Translations under genes and position numbers: made by a program
In this document: one piece after another, positions 16,707-25,332 of the stretch
How the letters are laid out: every line of letters starts with the position of its first letter
Numbering within the stretch: position 1 is the stretch's first letter
Notes under the pieces: model-generated
Told to the model about the DNA's origin: nothing
The model's database searches: none
The model's input: the letters and a program-made list of their open reading frames with translations, nothing else
Assembly (NCBI GenBank): GCA_913045895.1
Contig: CAJWSQ010000002.1
Location: 1-48,257 of the forward strand
Direction: 5' to 3'
Length of the DNA stretch: 48,257 nt
Origin: an uncultured Flavobacteriales bacterium
Lineage (GTDB): Bacteria; Bacteroidota; Bacteroidia; Flavobacteriales_G; Salibacteraceae

Positions 16707-17300
16707 CTATTTGATCTCGTTTTCCTGAAACCACAATTCGGTCATATCAACTAAATCTGGAAAAAAAGCTTTGAATTCCTGCTCAAATTCAGCTTCATGA
16801 AGTCTTAAGAAATCAGCTCCATTTTCCATTCCTGAGTTAAATGAGGCTCGCCTAGACATCCCTTGAAAAACCAAATGAATACCATCTAGATATTGGTAAT
16901 TAAACAAAATATCGTTTTGAAGCATATAACTCAAAAACTGTTTAGCTCGAACAGGAAAAATAGATTCGTTTTCTTTTAAAAATTGAGAAGTTTTGGTTGT
17001 AAAATCACGAAAATTATGCTCGTGATAATCATCCCAATTTTTGGCTAAAAAGTAATCGTAATAAATATCAGAAAGTACCGGAGCATACTTTCTAAATTGA
17101 GGTCTTAGTCGAGCTTTGCTCTCTTCTACCACTTCATGTTGATCAGTGTATTCATCAATTTTTCGATGCAACTCTATTCCCTTTTGTATTTGAAGAGTTA
17201 ATTCATTTAAAGCTGAACCTTTGATAAAATCTCCCATGAAATTACCCAATAGAATTTCTGGATGATTTTTAGATAAATAGATATGTGCGAGAAAATTCAA
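16707..17300 (-). CDS. Acyl carrier protein phosphodiesterase (AcpH)
   Basis: AcpH removes the 4-phosphopantetheine arm from holo-ACP. The 197-residue protein begins with MNFLAH, the family signature, followed by GNFMGDFIKG and IELHRKIDEYTDQH (an HD-like metal site). SDIYYDYFLAKNW at about 97-109 is also conserved. The start is a TTG at 17300; no ATG is available and the MNFLAH signature fixes it. A -7 element (TATATTTG) sits 19 bases upstream on the minus strand. Confidence 0.9.
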   Translation of the reverse strand: MNFLAHIYLSKNHPEILLGNFMGDFIKGSALNELTLQIQKGIELHRKIDEYTDQHEVVEESKARLRPQFRKYAPVLSDIYYDYFLAKNWDDYHEHNFRDFTTKTSQFLKENESIFPVRAKQFLSYMLQNDILFNYQYLDGIHLVFQGMSRRASFNSGMENGADFLRLHEAEFEQEFKAFFPDLVDMTELWFQENEIK

Positions 17301-17319
17301 ATGAAATTAACTTGATTGT

Positions 17320-17327
17320 CAAATATA
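17320..17327 (-). promoter_or_regulatory. Putative acpH operon -7 element (TATATTTG)
   Basis: A perfect TAnnTTTG on the minus strand ahead of acpH-mnmD-Nudix-barrel. No clear -33 was seen. Confidence 0.45.
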
Positions 17328-17347
17328 ACTGCAAAAGCCAGGAAAGG

Positions 17348-17382
17348 TTCGACTAAAAAGAAAAAGAAATTTACTACGTTTG
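17348..17382 (+). promoter_or_regulatory. tRNA-Leu promoter
   Basis: TTCGAC at 17348-17353, a 21-base spacer and a perfect -7 TACGTTTG at 17375-17382, 13 bases before the tRNA 5' end. Confidence 0.5.
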
Positions 17383-17395
17383 CACTCCATTTTTA

Positions 17396-17479
17396 GCCCT
17401 GGTGGTGAAATTGGTAGACACGCCATCTTGAGGGGGTGGTGTCTTTATAGACGTGCTGGTTCGAATCCAGTTCAGGGCA
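17396..17479 (+). tRNA. tRNA-Leu (anticodon GAG)
   Basis: The 84-base gene folds as a class II tRNA. The acceptor GCCCTGG pairs with TCAGGGC, and the discriminator is A. The D-loop is AATTGGTAGA. The anticodon stem CCATC/GGTGG carries loop TTGAGGG, so the anticodon is GAG. A long variable arm GTC-TTTATA-GAC follows, and the T-arm is GCTGG/CCAGT with loop TTCGAAT. CCA is not encoded. A terminator follows at once. Confidence 0.96.
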
Positions 17480-17487
17480 CAAAAAAC

Positions 17488-17517
17488 AAAACCCAGACTT
17501 TTATAGTTTGGGTTTTT
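17488..17517. terminator. tRNA-Leu / bshC bidirectional terminator
   Basis: A stem of AAACCCAGACT with AGTTTGGGTTT (one G-T wobble) and TTTAT loop, with T5 on the plus strand and T-rich sequence on the minus strand. Confidence 0.8.
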
Positions 17518-17522
17518 CTATT

Positions 17523-19109
17523 TTAAGGATACATCAACTTCAATCTGAAATCAAGCACATCTGAATGCTTACGCAGCTCAACCATTAACGGCCAACCAAA
17601 AATCATTAATAATTGAAGGATATTCCAATAACGCTCTTGAACTTTACCGTCTGGTTCTAACAAAGCTTTAACTGCTGCAATACGTTCTTGTGTTACATGA
17701 GCTTGCTTTTTCTCCGTTCTAATCAATTTCTTCAGTAAGCTATCCATCCGGTTCAACTGATCTACCTCTGCAGCTTTGGTTGATTTACCCAAATTAGAAT
17801 CTACAGCTGATAACTTTTGATTGATTTCAGCAAAAAGCGATTGAATTTCTTTTTTCTTGTCTTCGAAGAAAGGTTCTGAGTCGGAATCTTCTTGAACTTT
17901 GAGTTTTAACAATTCATCAGCAGATTGGAAAATTTCTGTTGCTGATAGTTGCAATTGATTCATTTTTCGAACCTCTTTATCATTCAAAAAGGCAAATGAA
18001 TTTCTCAAAAGAACTACTGGATAAAATACATTGAGTGATTCAAAAGTAGATTTCAATTGCAACCAATAAGCTACTTCTGCTCCACCACCAATGTATGCTA
18101 AATTCGGAAGGATCATTTCCTGATACACTGGCCTAAGTAGTACATTCGGGCTGAATCTTTCTGGGTAATTTGTGTACTCTTCTCTGATTTCTGAATCGGT
18201 GAAATGGATATCAGTACCTACAACTTGAAATCCAGTTTCGGTCTTTACAATTCGATTTCTGAGTTCATCAGTCAAGTAAAACAAATTCAATTCTCGACCG
18301 CCAACCTGCTCTTTATAACCCAATTCTTTCCAAGTTTCTAGAGTAGATTGAACCGAATTTTCAGAAACCTGTTCGAACAATTCTTTCTCAATTGCAGGAA
18401 TGAAAACACGTTTGAGTTCACGGTCATCTCCATCCACACAAATCAACCCATCGTGTGGAAATAAAGCATGAACCAATTTACGGGTTGCGTCTGCTAGATT
18501 TTTTCCTTGTTGATACGCTTGAACAAAAGGTTCCCAAGCCTGACAGGCATGTAAACTATCGCCCAAATGATCTTGAACTTCTTGGATCACCTGATCCATT
18601 CCATCCAAGTTTAATCGACCGACAGCACTGTTACTTTCTTTGTTCCATCGGATGGTTTTTCCTTCTAAATGAAAATGATTGATTTCATCAAAATCATGAT
18701 CTTCGGTCGCCATCCAGTAAACTGGAACAAATCGTTTTTCAGGATATAATTCGCGTAAATCTCGTGCTAAATTTATCGCTGAGAAAATCTTGTAAATGAA
18801 ATACAATGGGCCCGTAAACAAACACAATTGGTGACCAGTAACTACTGTGAAGCAATTGTCCTGCCCCAATTCATCTAAAGCCTCATTGACATTTTTAGAT
18901 TCACTTCCAGCGTACTGCTCTCGCAGTTGTTTCACCAAAAGAGATCTATCAACTGGAAATTTATTTCTGTTATCAATAGCTTCCTTCAGGCCTTTTGCCG
19001 ATGGACCGTACTGAAATAAAGATTGAATTTTAGGATCGTTGTTGATGTAGGCTCTCGTAATTGGATGCAACATCCCGATGTCCTCATAGTCAACAAAATC
19101 TACGTTCAT
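17523..19109 (-). CDS. bshC: Bacillithiol biosynthesis cysteine-adding enzyme
   Basis: BshC adds cysteine to GlcN-malate, the last step of synthesis of bacillithiol, a low-molecular-weight thiol. The 528 residues include TVVTGHQLCLFTGPLYFIYK (about 88-107), VYWMATEDHDFDEINHF (about 129-145) and IGGGAEVAYWLQLK (about 341-354), all family hallmarks, plus a C-terminal coiled coil. One difference is TGHQLC where relatives often have TGQQLG. Its ATG overlaps the rimO stop by 4 bases. BshA and BshB are not in the window. Confidence 0.93.
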   Translation of the reverse strand: MNVDFVDYEDIGMLHPITRAYINNDPKIQSLFQYGPSAKGLKEAIDNRNKFPVDRSLLVKQLREQYAGSESKNVNEALDELGQDNCFTVVTGHQLCLFTGPLYFIYKIFSAINLARDLRELYPEKRFVPVYWMATEDHDFDEINHFHLEGKTIRWNKESNSAVGRLNLDGMDQVIQEVQDHLGDSLHACQAWEPFVQAYQQGKNLADATRKLVHALFPHDGLICVDGDDRELKRVFIPAIEKELFEQVSENSVQSTLETWKELGYKEQVGGRELNLFYLTDELRNRIVKTETGFQVVGTDIHFTDSEIREEYTNYPERFSPNVLLRPVYQEMILPNLAYIGGGAEVAYWLQLKSTFESLNVFYPVVLLRNSFAFLNDKEVRKMNQLQLSATEIFQSADELLKLKVQEDSDSEPFFEDKKKEIQSLFAEINQKLSAVDSNLGKSTKAAEVDQLNRMDSLLKKLIRTEKKQAHVTQERIAAVKALLEPDGKVQERYWNILQLLMIFGWPLMVELRKHSDVLDFRLKLMYP

Positions 19110-20431
19110 GCCTCACCTCCAGAAACAACATTACCATACAAATCAAAGTGCTCTGCACGATCAATTTTCACAGTAGAAAAATCTCCGATTCGAACGTAAT
19201 TATCAGCTTTATGAACTAATACTTCGTTATCTACATCTGGTGAGTCATATTCTGTACGACCAATGAAGTAATCGCCTTCAACTTTATCGAACAACACTTT
19301 AAATTCTTTTCCAACGTGGCGTTGATTACGCTCGAATGAAATTTCGGCTTGCATTTCCATAATGGCTGTTGCGCGCTCTTGTTTCACATGCTCAGGCACG
19401 TTATCTTCCATGTTGTAAGCAAATGTGTTCTCTTCATGAGAGTATGGGAACACACCTAAACGATCGAACTTAGTTTCAGAAACCCAATCATACAATTCTT
19501 GGAAATCTCGATCAGTTTCACCAGGAAAACCTGTGATCAATGTTGTTCTTAAAGCGATATCAGGATGGTTGGTACGAATATGATCTACCAATCCTTGAGT
19601 CTTTTTGCGCGTGATTAACCTACGCATAGATTTAAGCATGTTATCACTGATATGCTGCAACGGCATATCTAAGTAATTACACACGTTTGGATGATCTTTA
19701 ATAACATCTAAAACATCCATTGGGAAACCAGCTGGATATGCATAATGCAAGCGAACCCAGTCGATTCCGTTGACATCTGCTAATTTTTCAATCAGCTCAG
19801 CCAAGTTTCTTTTCTTATATAAATCAAGACCGTAATAGGTTAGGTCTTGAGCGATAAGCATTAATTCTTTGGTACCATTTGCAGATAGCTTTTCAGCTTG
19901 GGCAACCAATTCTTCCATAGGAGTTGAGCGGTGTTTACCTCTCATTAATGGAATAGCACAAAATGCACATGGACGATCACAACCTTCAGCAATTTTCAAA
20001 TAGGCATAGTGAGCTGGAGTGGTTAACAAACGTTCTCCAACAAGCTCATGCTTATAATCTGCTTTCAGCGTTTTAAGTAAACGAGGAAGCTCACGAGTAC
20101 CGAAGTAAGCATCAACTTCTGGAATTTCTTTTTCTAAATCAGGTCTGTAGCGCTCACTCAAACATCCGGTAACGTATACTTTTGATACAGCACCTTCTTT
20201 TTTTGCATCAACCCAATTTAATATGGTATCAATTGATTCTTGTTTGGCATTCTCAATAAAGCCACACGTGTTAATTACAACAACTTCAGAATCCAATTCC
20301 TCTGATTCGTGTTCAACCTCAAAGTTATTTGCTTTGAGCTGTCCCATTAAAACTTCAGAATCATAGATGTTTTTAGAACATCCTAAAGTCACTACGTTAA
20401 CTTTATTTTTTCGCAGCGTTTTTGTCTTCAT
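19106..20431 (-). CDS. rimO: Ribosomal protein S12 methylthiotransferase RimO
   Basis: This radical-SAM enzyme adds a methylthio group to an Asp of ribosomal protein S12. Its 441 residues show an N-terminal UPF0004 domain with cluster-binding cysteines (TLGCSKN, NTCGF, VTGCLSERY). The radical-SAM motif EGCDRPCAFCAIP (CX3CX2C) lies near 150. A C-terminal TRAM domain begins about residue 375. The SKNIYDSEVLMG start distinguishes RimO from MiaB. It follows ftsY by 28 bases. Confidence 0.96.
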   Translation of the reverse strand: MKTKTLRKNKVNVVTLGCSKNIYDSEVLMGQLKANNFEVEHESEELDSEVVVINTCGFIENAKQESIDTILNWVDAKKEGAVSKVYVTGCLSERYRPDLEKEIPEVDAYFGTRELPRLLKTLKADYKHELVGERLLTTPAHYAYLKIAEGCDRPCAFCAIPLMRGKHRSTPMEELVAQAEKLSANGTKELMLIAQDLTYYGLDLYKKRNLAELIEKLADVNGIDWVRLHYAYPAGFPMDVLDVIKDHPNVCNYLDMPLQHISDNMLKSMRRLITRKKTQGLVDHIRTNHPDIALRTTLITGFPGETDRDFQELYDWVSETKFDRLGVFPYSHEENTFAYNMEDNVPEHVKQERATAIMEMQAEISFERNQRHVGKEFKVLFDKVEGDYFIGRTEYDSPDVDNEVLVHKADNYVRIGDFSTVKIDRAEHFDLYGNVVSGGEA

Positions 20432-20459
20432 GTAAGTCCCCTCTACTTGCCTACTCTAA

Positions 20460-21416
20460 TTACTTTTCTCCAAACAACGAATCCACAAATTCTGTTCTGT
20501 TGAACAGTTGTAAATCTTGCATTCCTTCACCTACACCAATATATTTAACCGGAATTTTGAATTCATCAGAAATTCCGATAACAACTCCACCTTTTGCAGT
20601 ACCGTCTAATTTGGTCAGTGCCATTGCGGTAACATCTGTAGCTTTGGTAAATTGGCGAGCTTGTTCAACGGCATTTTGTCCGGTTGAGGCATCCAATACC
20701 AAAAGCACTTCGTGAGGAGCATCTGGAAGAACTTTCTTCATCACATTTTTGATTTTAGAAAGCTCATTCATCAATCCTACTTTGTTGTGTAAGCGACCAG
20801 CTGTATCAATAATCACCACATCGGCATTTTGCCTAACTGCTGATTGCAACGTATCAAACGAAACAGATGCTGGATCTGATCCCATTTGTTGGGTAACAAT
20901 AGGAACATCAACGCGTTCTGCCCATATTTTCAACTGATCGATAGCTGCTGCACGAAATGTATCTGCAGCACCTAAAACAACAGATTTACCTTGCTGTTTG
21001 AGTTGGTAAGCTAGCTTGCCAATAGTAGTAGTTTTACCTACACCATTAACGCCAACTACCATTATTACATAAGGTTTAACATTTGCTGGTACAATTTCTC
21101 GAACCTCATTGGCGGTGTTGTTTTCATCTAACAACGAGCCAATTTCTTCACGTAAAATAGAATTGAGTTCTTTTGTACCAAGATATTTGTCGCGTGAAAC
21201 ACGCTCTTCGATCCTTTCGATGATTTTCAATGTGGTGTCGACACCTACATCAGAAGTCACTAATATCTCTTCCAGATCATCAAGTACCTCATCATCAACC
21301 TTTGATTTTCCGGCAACACTTCTGGTTAGTTTACTGAAAAAACCTTCTCGGGTTTTAGACAGACCTTTATCTAGTGATTCCTTTTTTTCTTTTGAGAAGA
21401 AACTAAATAGCCCCAT
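20460..21416 (-). CDS. ftsY: Signal recognition particle receptor FtsY
   Basis: This SRP-receptor GTPase docks ribosome-SRP complexes at the membrane. Its 318 residues comprise a short basic A-region (1-35, no transmembrane segment), the N-domain, and the G-domain with GVNGVGKTT (122-130), ADTFRAAA, DTAGRLHN, TKLDGTAKGG and a final GVGEGMQDL. The short A-domain is usual in Bacteroidetes. A -7 element (TATTTTTG) ends 8 bases before the ATG, and the upstream ribosomal genes end in a terminator, so ftsY has its own start of transcription. Confidence 0.97.
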   Translation of the reverse strand: MGLFSFFSKEKKESLDKGLSKTREGFFSKLTRSVAGKSKVDDEVLDDLEEILVTSDVGVDTTLKIIERIEERVSRDKYLGTKELNSILREEIGSLLDENNTANEVREIVPANVKPYVIMVVGVNGVGKTTTIGKLAYQLKQQGKSVVLGAADTFRAAAIDQLKIWAERVDVPIVTQQMGSDPASVSFDTLQSAVRQNADVVIIDTAGRLHNKVGLMNELSKIKNVMKKVLPDAPHEVLLVLDASTGQNAVEQARQFTKATDVTAMALTKLDGTAKGGVVIGISDEFKIPVKYIGVGEGMQDLQLFNRTEFVDSLFGEK

Positions 21417-21424
21417 ATGTAAGA

Positions 21425-21432
21425 CAAAAATA
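21425..21432 (-). promoter_or_regulatory. Putative ftsY -7 element (TATTTTTG)
   Basis: A perfect TAnnTTTG on the minus strand, 8 bases before the ftsY ATG. The predicted leader is only a few bases. Confidence 0.4.
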
Positions 21433-21471
21433 GATGAAACAACTGCTGAAAATCAGCGGATCAAATGTAAA

Positions 21472-21506
21472 CAAAAAAGGCTCCTCACCTTAACAGGGAG
21501 AAGCCT
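21472..21506 (-). terminator. Terminator of the rpmB-rpmG-DUF4295 unit
   Basis: On the minus strand an imperfect stem of AGGCTTCTCCCT with AGGTGAGGAGCCT is followed by TTTTTTG. Confidence 0.75.
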
Positions 21507-21528
21507 ATAATACTTTATAGTAGAATTC

Positions 21529-21681
21529 TTATTTATTTAAGAAGTCTTTTACTTTGTCTGTAGGAAGAATACGCTCTTCAAACATGTAAGCACCAGTTTT
21601 AGGTGAGCGAACTGCTTTAATCACCTTGGTCAAATCTTTGGCACCACCTTTACCTAATGTTGCTACGGTCTTCTTTGCCAT
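21529..21681 (-). CDS. DUF4295 small ribosome-associated protein
   Basis: This is a 50-residue, highly basic ORF, begun by an ATG on the minus strand at 21681 (MAKKTVATLGKGGAKDLTKV) and ended by TAA at 21529. The sequence FEERILPTDKVKDFLNK closes it. The DUF4295 family is restricted to Bacteroidetes and sits between rpmG and ftsY, as here. From memory, it was seen as an additional large-subunit protein (called bL38) in the Flavobacterium johnsoniae ribosome structure. It starts 6 bases after the rpmG stop, so it is in the ribosomal operon. Confidence 0.92.
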   Translation of the reverse strand: MAKKTVATLGKGGAKDLTKVIKAVRSPKTGAYMFEERILPTDKVKDFLNK

Positions 21682-21687
21682 GACTTA

Positions 21688-21873
21688 TTACTTAATTTCT
21701 TTATGAACTGTATAACGCTTCAAGATAGGGTTATACTTTTTAATTTCTAAACGCTCTGGTGTATTCTTTCTATTCTTAGTAGTAATGTAACGAGATGTAC
21801 CTGGCATACCTGATTCTTTATGCTCAGTACATTCTAGAATTACTTGAATACGATTACCTTTTTTCTTCGCCAT
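21688..21873 (-). CDS. rpmG: 50S ribosomal protein L33
   Basis: This 61-residue protein starts [18 protein letters not shown] and ends with [15 protein letters not shown], the normal L33 ending. Only one Cys (Cys15) is present, so this is the zinc-free (C-minus) form. It lies between rpmB and DUF4295. Confidence 0.97.
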   Translation of the reverse strand: MAKKKGNRIQVILECTEHKESGMPGTSRYITTKNRKNTPERLEIKKYNPILKRYTVHKEIK

Positions 21874-21897
21874 GATACTTCGGTTTTAATAGGTTAA

Positions 21898-22134
21898 TTA
21901 TTTCAAGTAACCTTTTTCTTTCGCCTCTTTCAAGCAAGCGCTAATACCTTTTTTGTTAATAGCACGCAAACCTGCAGCTGATACTTTTAAAGTAATCCAG
22001 TTATCATCTTCTGGCACGTAGAATTTCTTCTTGTGCAAGTTTGGCTTGAATACGCGCTTAGTTTTTCTGTTGGAGTGAGAAACATTGTTCCCAACCATTA
22101 CGCGCTTTCCGGTTATTTCGCAAATCTGTGACAT
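21898..22134 (-). CDS. rpmB: 50S ribosomal protein L28
   Basis: This 78-residue protein carries [20 protein letters not shown] at the N-terminus, then the [18 protein letters not shown] basic segment and a [14 protein letters not shown] motif. All are standard for L28. The ATG at 22134 is used; a longer frame to 22200 would run through the predicted promoter. It heads rpmB-rpmG-DUF4295. Confidence 0.97.
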   Translation of the reverse strand: MSQICEITGKRVMVGNNVSHSNRKTKRVFKPNLHKKKFYVPEDDNWITLKVSAAGLRAINKKGISACLKEAKEKGYLK

Positions 22135-22168
22135 TGTATTCTTTATGCTTCTTTCGAAAACAGGGGTG

Positions 22169-22176
22169 CAAATATA
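22169..22176 (-). promoter_or_regulatory. Putative rpmB -7 element (TATATTTG)
   Basis: A perfect TAnnTTTG on the minus strand, leaving a leader of about 30 bases before rpmB. It falls in the short gap after cinA. Confidence 0.5.
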
Positions 22177-22196
22177 GCTTTTTAATTCTTTAAAAA

Positions 22197-23447
22197 TCAA
22201 GCCCCTTTCAAAATTTCTTTTCTCAATTTATTTAAACCCGTAATTGCACTCACTCTAATGTTGCGTTCACGGTTGTCGCCAAAGTTATACTTTTTAGCTA
22301 CAGTCCTGTCTTTTAAGGCCACTGCAATCCAAACTGTACCTACTGGTTTTTCCTCTGAACCGCCATCAGGACCAGCTATACCACTGGTTGCAATTGCATA
22401 GGTTGTATTCATTTTTTTTCGAATTCCTTCTGCCATTTGGATCACAACCTGCTCGCTAACTGCTCCAAAGTTTCTTAAATTCTCTTCAGAAACGCCAAGT
22501 TCTTTCATCTTTACCTCATTAGCATATGAGACAACGGAGCCTTTATAATAAGCACTGCTTCCTGGGATACTCGTTATTAAATGAGCCAAATATCCTCCAG
22601 TGCAACTTTCTGCAGTTGAAAGAGTCTCTCCCCTTTTTTTCAAGAGGTCACCAACTACAGATTCTAGAGTATCTGTTTCATAACCAAAGATCAATTTGCC
22701 TAAAAGCTGCTCGAGTTCAGCTACTTTCTTATCTACATTCTTTTGGATAAGGTCGTGATCATTTCCAGTAGCAGACAATCGCAAACGAACCATTCCTGGT
22801 GAAGGTAAGTAGGCTAACTTGATCTCTAATTCATCTAATGAGTGCTCCCACTTATCTATCATTCCCATTAAAGTGCTTTCTCCAACTCCTTGGGTCAACA
22901 CGGTTCTATGATACACATGTGGTGTTTTAAAGTGAGCTTTCCACTTCTCAATAAGTGTATTCGTTACCAATCCTTTCATTTCAAAAGGAACTCCTGGCAT
23001 TGATACCAACACTTTTCTATCATCAACGGGAAACCACATTCCAGGAGCTGTTCCATTTTTATTTGGAACTACTTCACAGCCTTCAGGAACTAAGGCTTGA
23101 TAGCGATTTACATCTGGCATGGCTTTGCCACGAGATTCAAAAACATATTTCACCTGCTCAAGCACATCGTTATTCATAACCAGCGGCATATCGAAATAAT
23201 CTGCCAAAGTACGTTTAGTGATGTCATCTCTAGTTGGACCTAATCCACCTGTGGTAATTACCAAATCAACACGATTCAATGCATTTTCAACCGCTTCAAC
23301 AATATGTTCTTTACTATCTGAAATAGACGTAATCTGCTTTACTCGAATGCCAATAGCATTCAGTTGTTTAGCTAGCCAAGCCGAATTGGTATCGACAATT
23401 TGACCAATTAAAATTTCATCGCCTATTGTGATTATCTCTGCAAACAT
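22197..23447 (-). CDS. cinA: CinA: competence/damage-inducible, NMN deamidase family
   Basis: This 416-residue two-domain protein has an N-terminal molybdopterin-binding-like domain ([20 protein letters not shown], then [14 protein letters not shown] near 73-86), which in relatives has ADP-ribose pyrophosphatase activity. The C-terminal PncC domain ([17 protein letters not shown] near 262-278, then [11 protein letters not shown]) deamidates nicotinamide mononucleotide. The ATG at 23447 is chosen. A frame extension upstream would include the -7 element TATATTTG, which ends 5 bases before this ATG. Confidence 0.95.
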   Translation of the reverse strand: MFAEIITIGDEILIGQIVDTNSAWLAKQLNAIGIRVKQITSISDSKEHIVEAVENALNRVDLVITTGGLGPTRDDITKRTLADYFDMPLVMNNDVLEQVKYVFESRGKAMPDVNRYQALVPEGCEVVPNKNGTAPGMWFPVDDRKVLVSMPGVPFEMKGLVTNTLIEKWKAHFKTPHVYHRTVLTQGVGESTLMGMIDKWEHSLDELEIKLAYLPSPGMVRLRLSATGNDHDLIQKNVDKKVAELEQLLGKLIFGYETDTLESVVGDLLKKRGETLSTAESCTGGYLAHLITSIPGSSAYYKGSVVSYANEVKMKELGVSEENLRNFGAVSEQVVIQMAEGIRKKMNTTYAIATSGIAGPDGGSEEKPVGTVWIAVALKDRTVAKKYNFGDNRERNIRVSAITGLNKLRKEILKGA

Positions 23448-23452
23448 GGGTG

Positions 23453-23460
23453 CAAATATA
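23453..23460 (-). promoter_or_regulatory. Putative cinA -7 element (TATATTTG)
   Basis: A perfect TAnnTTTG on the minus strand, 5 bases before the cinA ATG. Confidence 0.45.
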
Positions 23461-23484
23461 ACCATGATTTGGGCGTATAATTGT

Positions 23485-23492
23485 TAAGTTTG
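23485..23492 (+). promoter_or_regulatory. Putative nucleoside phosphorylase -7 element (TAAGTTTG)
   Basis: A perfect TAnnTTTG, 17 bases before the ATG at 23510, divergent from cinA. A TTTG 13 bases upstream is too close for a standard -33. Confidence 0.4.
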
Positions 23493-23509
23493 ACACTTGT
23501 TTATAGCTT

Positions 23510-24382
23510 ATGAAAACACCAGCACAATCTGAACTGATTTTAAACGAAGACGGATCTGTTTATCACTTGAAATTGAAAGACAAACACATTGCCGACACCG
23601 TACTGGTTGTAGGCGACCAAAATCGTGTAAATCGAATTTCAAGCAAGTTTTATTCTATTGAATATCAAATTGATAACCGTGAATTTAGGACTCATACTGG
23701 ATTGTACAAAGGAGTAAGATTAACGGTTTTAAGTACAGGAATTGGAACCGATAACATAGATATTGTTATCAATGAACTAGACGCTGCTGTAAACATCAAC
23801 CCTGATACAAGACAGGTCAATAAAACACTTCGATCACTTAATATTATTCGTTTGGGAACTACTGGAGGCATCCAACCCGAAATTCCGATTGATAGTTTAT
23901 TGATTAGTGAGAAAGCTGTTGGACTAGATGGATTATTGAATTTTTATGAAACCTCTATTTCTGAGGAAGACAAAGCTTTTGAAGAAGCTTTTTACAATCA
24001 TGTTTCATTCATCTCTGAGTTAGCGAAGCCATATATTAGGTCTGCCAGCAGCGATTTAATGCAGCGACTACAAGGTGAAGCATTAACTGGATTCACGCTG
24101 ACAGCACCCGGTTTTTACGCCCCACAAACGCGCAGTTTACGCTTACCATTAAAGCAAGCTAACTTGTTTGATAAATATCAAACATTTGAGTACAACGGTA
24201 AAAAAGTGACCAATTTTGAAATGGAAACTTCAGCACTTTATGGGTTAGGTCAAGCTTTAGGACACCATTGTTGTACTATTTGTGCAGTGATTGCAAACCG
24301 TGCAAATGGCGTATTCAGTAAGGATCACAGCGCTGCTGAGGAGAAATTAATCATGTACGTTTTGAATAAGTTAACAGCCTAG
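23510..24382 (+). CDS. Nucleoside phosphorylase (uridine phosphorylase-like)
   Basis: This 290-residue enzyme of the PNP/UDP phosphorylase family cleaves nucleosides with phosphate, for salvage. VVGDQNRVNRIS (33-44) and LGTTGGI (about 115-121) match the phosphate/ribose-binding loops, and FEMETSALYGL (about 238-248) is the uridine/purine phosphorylase signature with the catalytic Glu-Met-Glu. It is longer than E. coli Udp (253 residues). Substrate preference cannot be decided from sequence. Confidence 0.88.
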   Translation: MKTPAQSELILNEDGSVYHLKLKDKHIADTVLVVGDQNRVNRISSKFYSIEYQIDNREFRTHTGLYKGVRLTVLSTGIGTDNIDIVINELDAAVNINPDTRQVNKTLRSLNIIRLGTTGGIQPEIPIDSLLISEKAVGLDGLLNFYETSISEEDKAFEEAFYNHVSFISELAKPYIRSASSDLMQRLQGEALTGFTLTAPGFYAPQTRSLRLPLKQANLFDKYQTFEYNGKKVTNFEMETSALYGLGQALGHHCCTICAVIANRANGVFSKDHSAAEEKLIMYVLNKLTA

Positions 24383-24406
24383 TTGTTAAAAACATACTTT
24401 CAGCTG

Positions 24407-24439
24407 TGTGAAACTTCACTAAACTCTAGGGTAGTTTTG
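24407..24439 (+). promoter_or_regulatory. Putative promoter of the SirB1-type gene
   Basis: TGTG at 24407-24410, a 21-base spacer and a perfect -7 TAGTTTTG at 24432-24439, 17 bases before the TTG start at 24457. This short leader supports that start. Confidence 0.4.
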
Positions 24440-24456
24440 TAGGAAATACTTAACAC

Positions 24457-25332
24457 TTGGCTGATTCGCCTAACATAGATTCTTTAATTAAACTTCTGGA
24501 CGACCCTGACGAGAACATTTTTGTGCATATCAGAAATGAGATCATGCTGATGGGACCAGATGTAATTCCAAACTTAGAAGAAGTTTGGGAAGAAGGATCA
24601 CTAGGCCTTTTATTTCAGACCAGAATTGAGGAAATCATTCATGATATACAGTTCAATTCGGTAAAAAAGGAACTGAATGATTGGCAAAAAAACGACTCAG
24701 AAAATCTACTTCGAGGTGTTTATCTGATAGCTAAATATCAATATCCAGAGCTTGAATTTGAAGAAATCGATAAAACGATTAACCAAATTACTCAAGACAT
24801 TTGGATTGAATTGAATGAAAACCTTACCGCTTTAGAGAAAACCAGAATTATCAACCATATTGTGTTTGATGTATATGGATTTACTGGAAACACCTCTAAT
24901 TATCACGCTCCTCAAAACAGCTACATAAATAATGTGTTGGAGAGCAAAAAAGGAAACCCGATAAGTCTTTCGATTCTATTTATTGTAATTGGAGATAAAT
25001 TAGGCTTACCAATTGAGGGTATTAATCTGCCTCGCCATTTTATAACGGGATGGGTAGATGACTTCTTTTTCCCACACATTACTGATGAGCCTACTCTACT
25101 ATTTTACATCAATCCTTTTAGCAAGGGAACAGTATTTAGTCAGAAAGATATTGAGTACTTCTTGAAGCAAATCAACATTGAAGCGCAAGAAAGCTTTTTC
25201 AAACCCTGCGATAACATTGCCATCATGAATCGAGTTTTGAATAATTTGATTCGCTCTTACTCGCAACAAGGCTATGCTGAAAAAGTAGATGAATTGATGA
25301 TTCTACAACGAGTAATTAATCCAGAATCTTAA
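24457..25332 (+). CDS. SirB1/transglutaminase-like protein
   Basis: This 291-residue protein contains the SirB1-type transglutaminase-like region: HIVFDVYGFTGNT, then NSYINNVLESKKGNPISLSI (about 165-184), then GINLPRHFITGW. The catalytic Cys of true transglutaminases is replaced, as in this family. A HEAT-like helical N-terminus (IDSLIKLLDDPDENIF) precedes it. The start is TTG, the only codon consistent with the promoter distance; the next ATG would delete the N-terminal repeat. Its last 17 bases overlap the convergent sugar transferase gene. Function unknown. Confidence 0.8.
   Translation: MADSPNIDSLIKLLDDPDENIFVHIRNEIMLMGPDVIPNLEEVWEEGSLGLLFQTRIEEIIHDIQFNSVKKELNDWQKNDSENLLRGVYLIAKYQYPELEFEEIDKTINQITQDIWIELNENLTALEKTRIINHIVFDVYGFTGNTSNYHAPQNSYINNVLESKKGNPISLSILFIVIGDKLGLPIEGINLPRHFITGWVDDFFFPHITDEPTLLFYINPFSKGTVFSQKDIEYFLKQINIEAQESFFKPCDNIAIMNRVLNNLIRSYSQQGYAEKVDELMILQRVINPES

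Noticed and set aside
22135-22200. Longer L28 start
   Set aside because: It would place the -7 element within the coding sequence and lacks family similarity.
25316-25332. Palindrome-like AATCC...GGATT as a bidirectional terminator
   Set aside because: Arms are only 5 bases and no T-tract follows; it lies within both coding ends.
24457-25332. Active transglutaminase
   Set aside because: The catalytic Cys/His/Asp set of true transglutaminases is not visible; the SirB1-like family is the better label.
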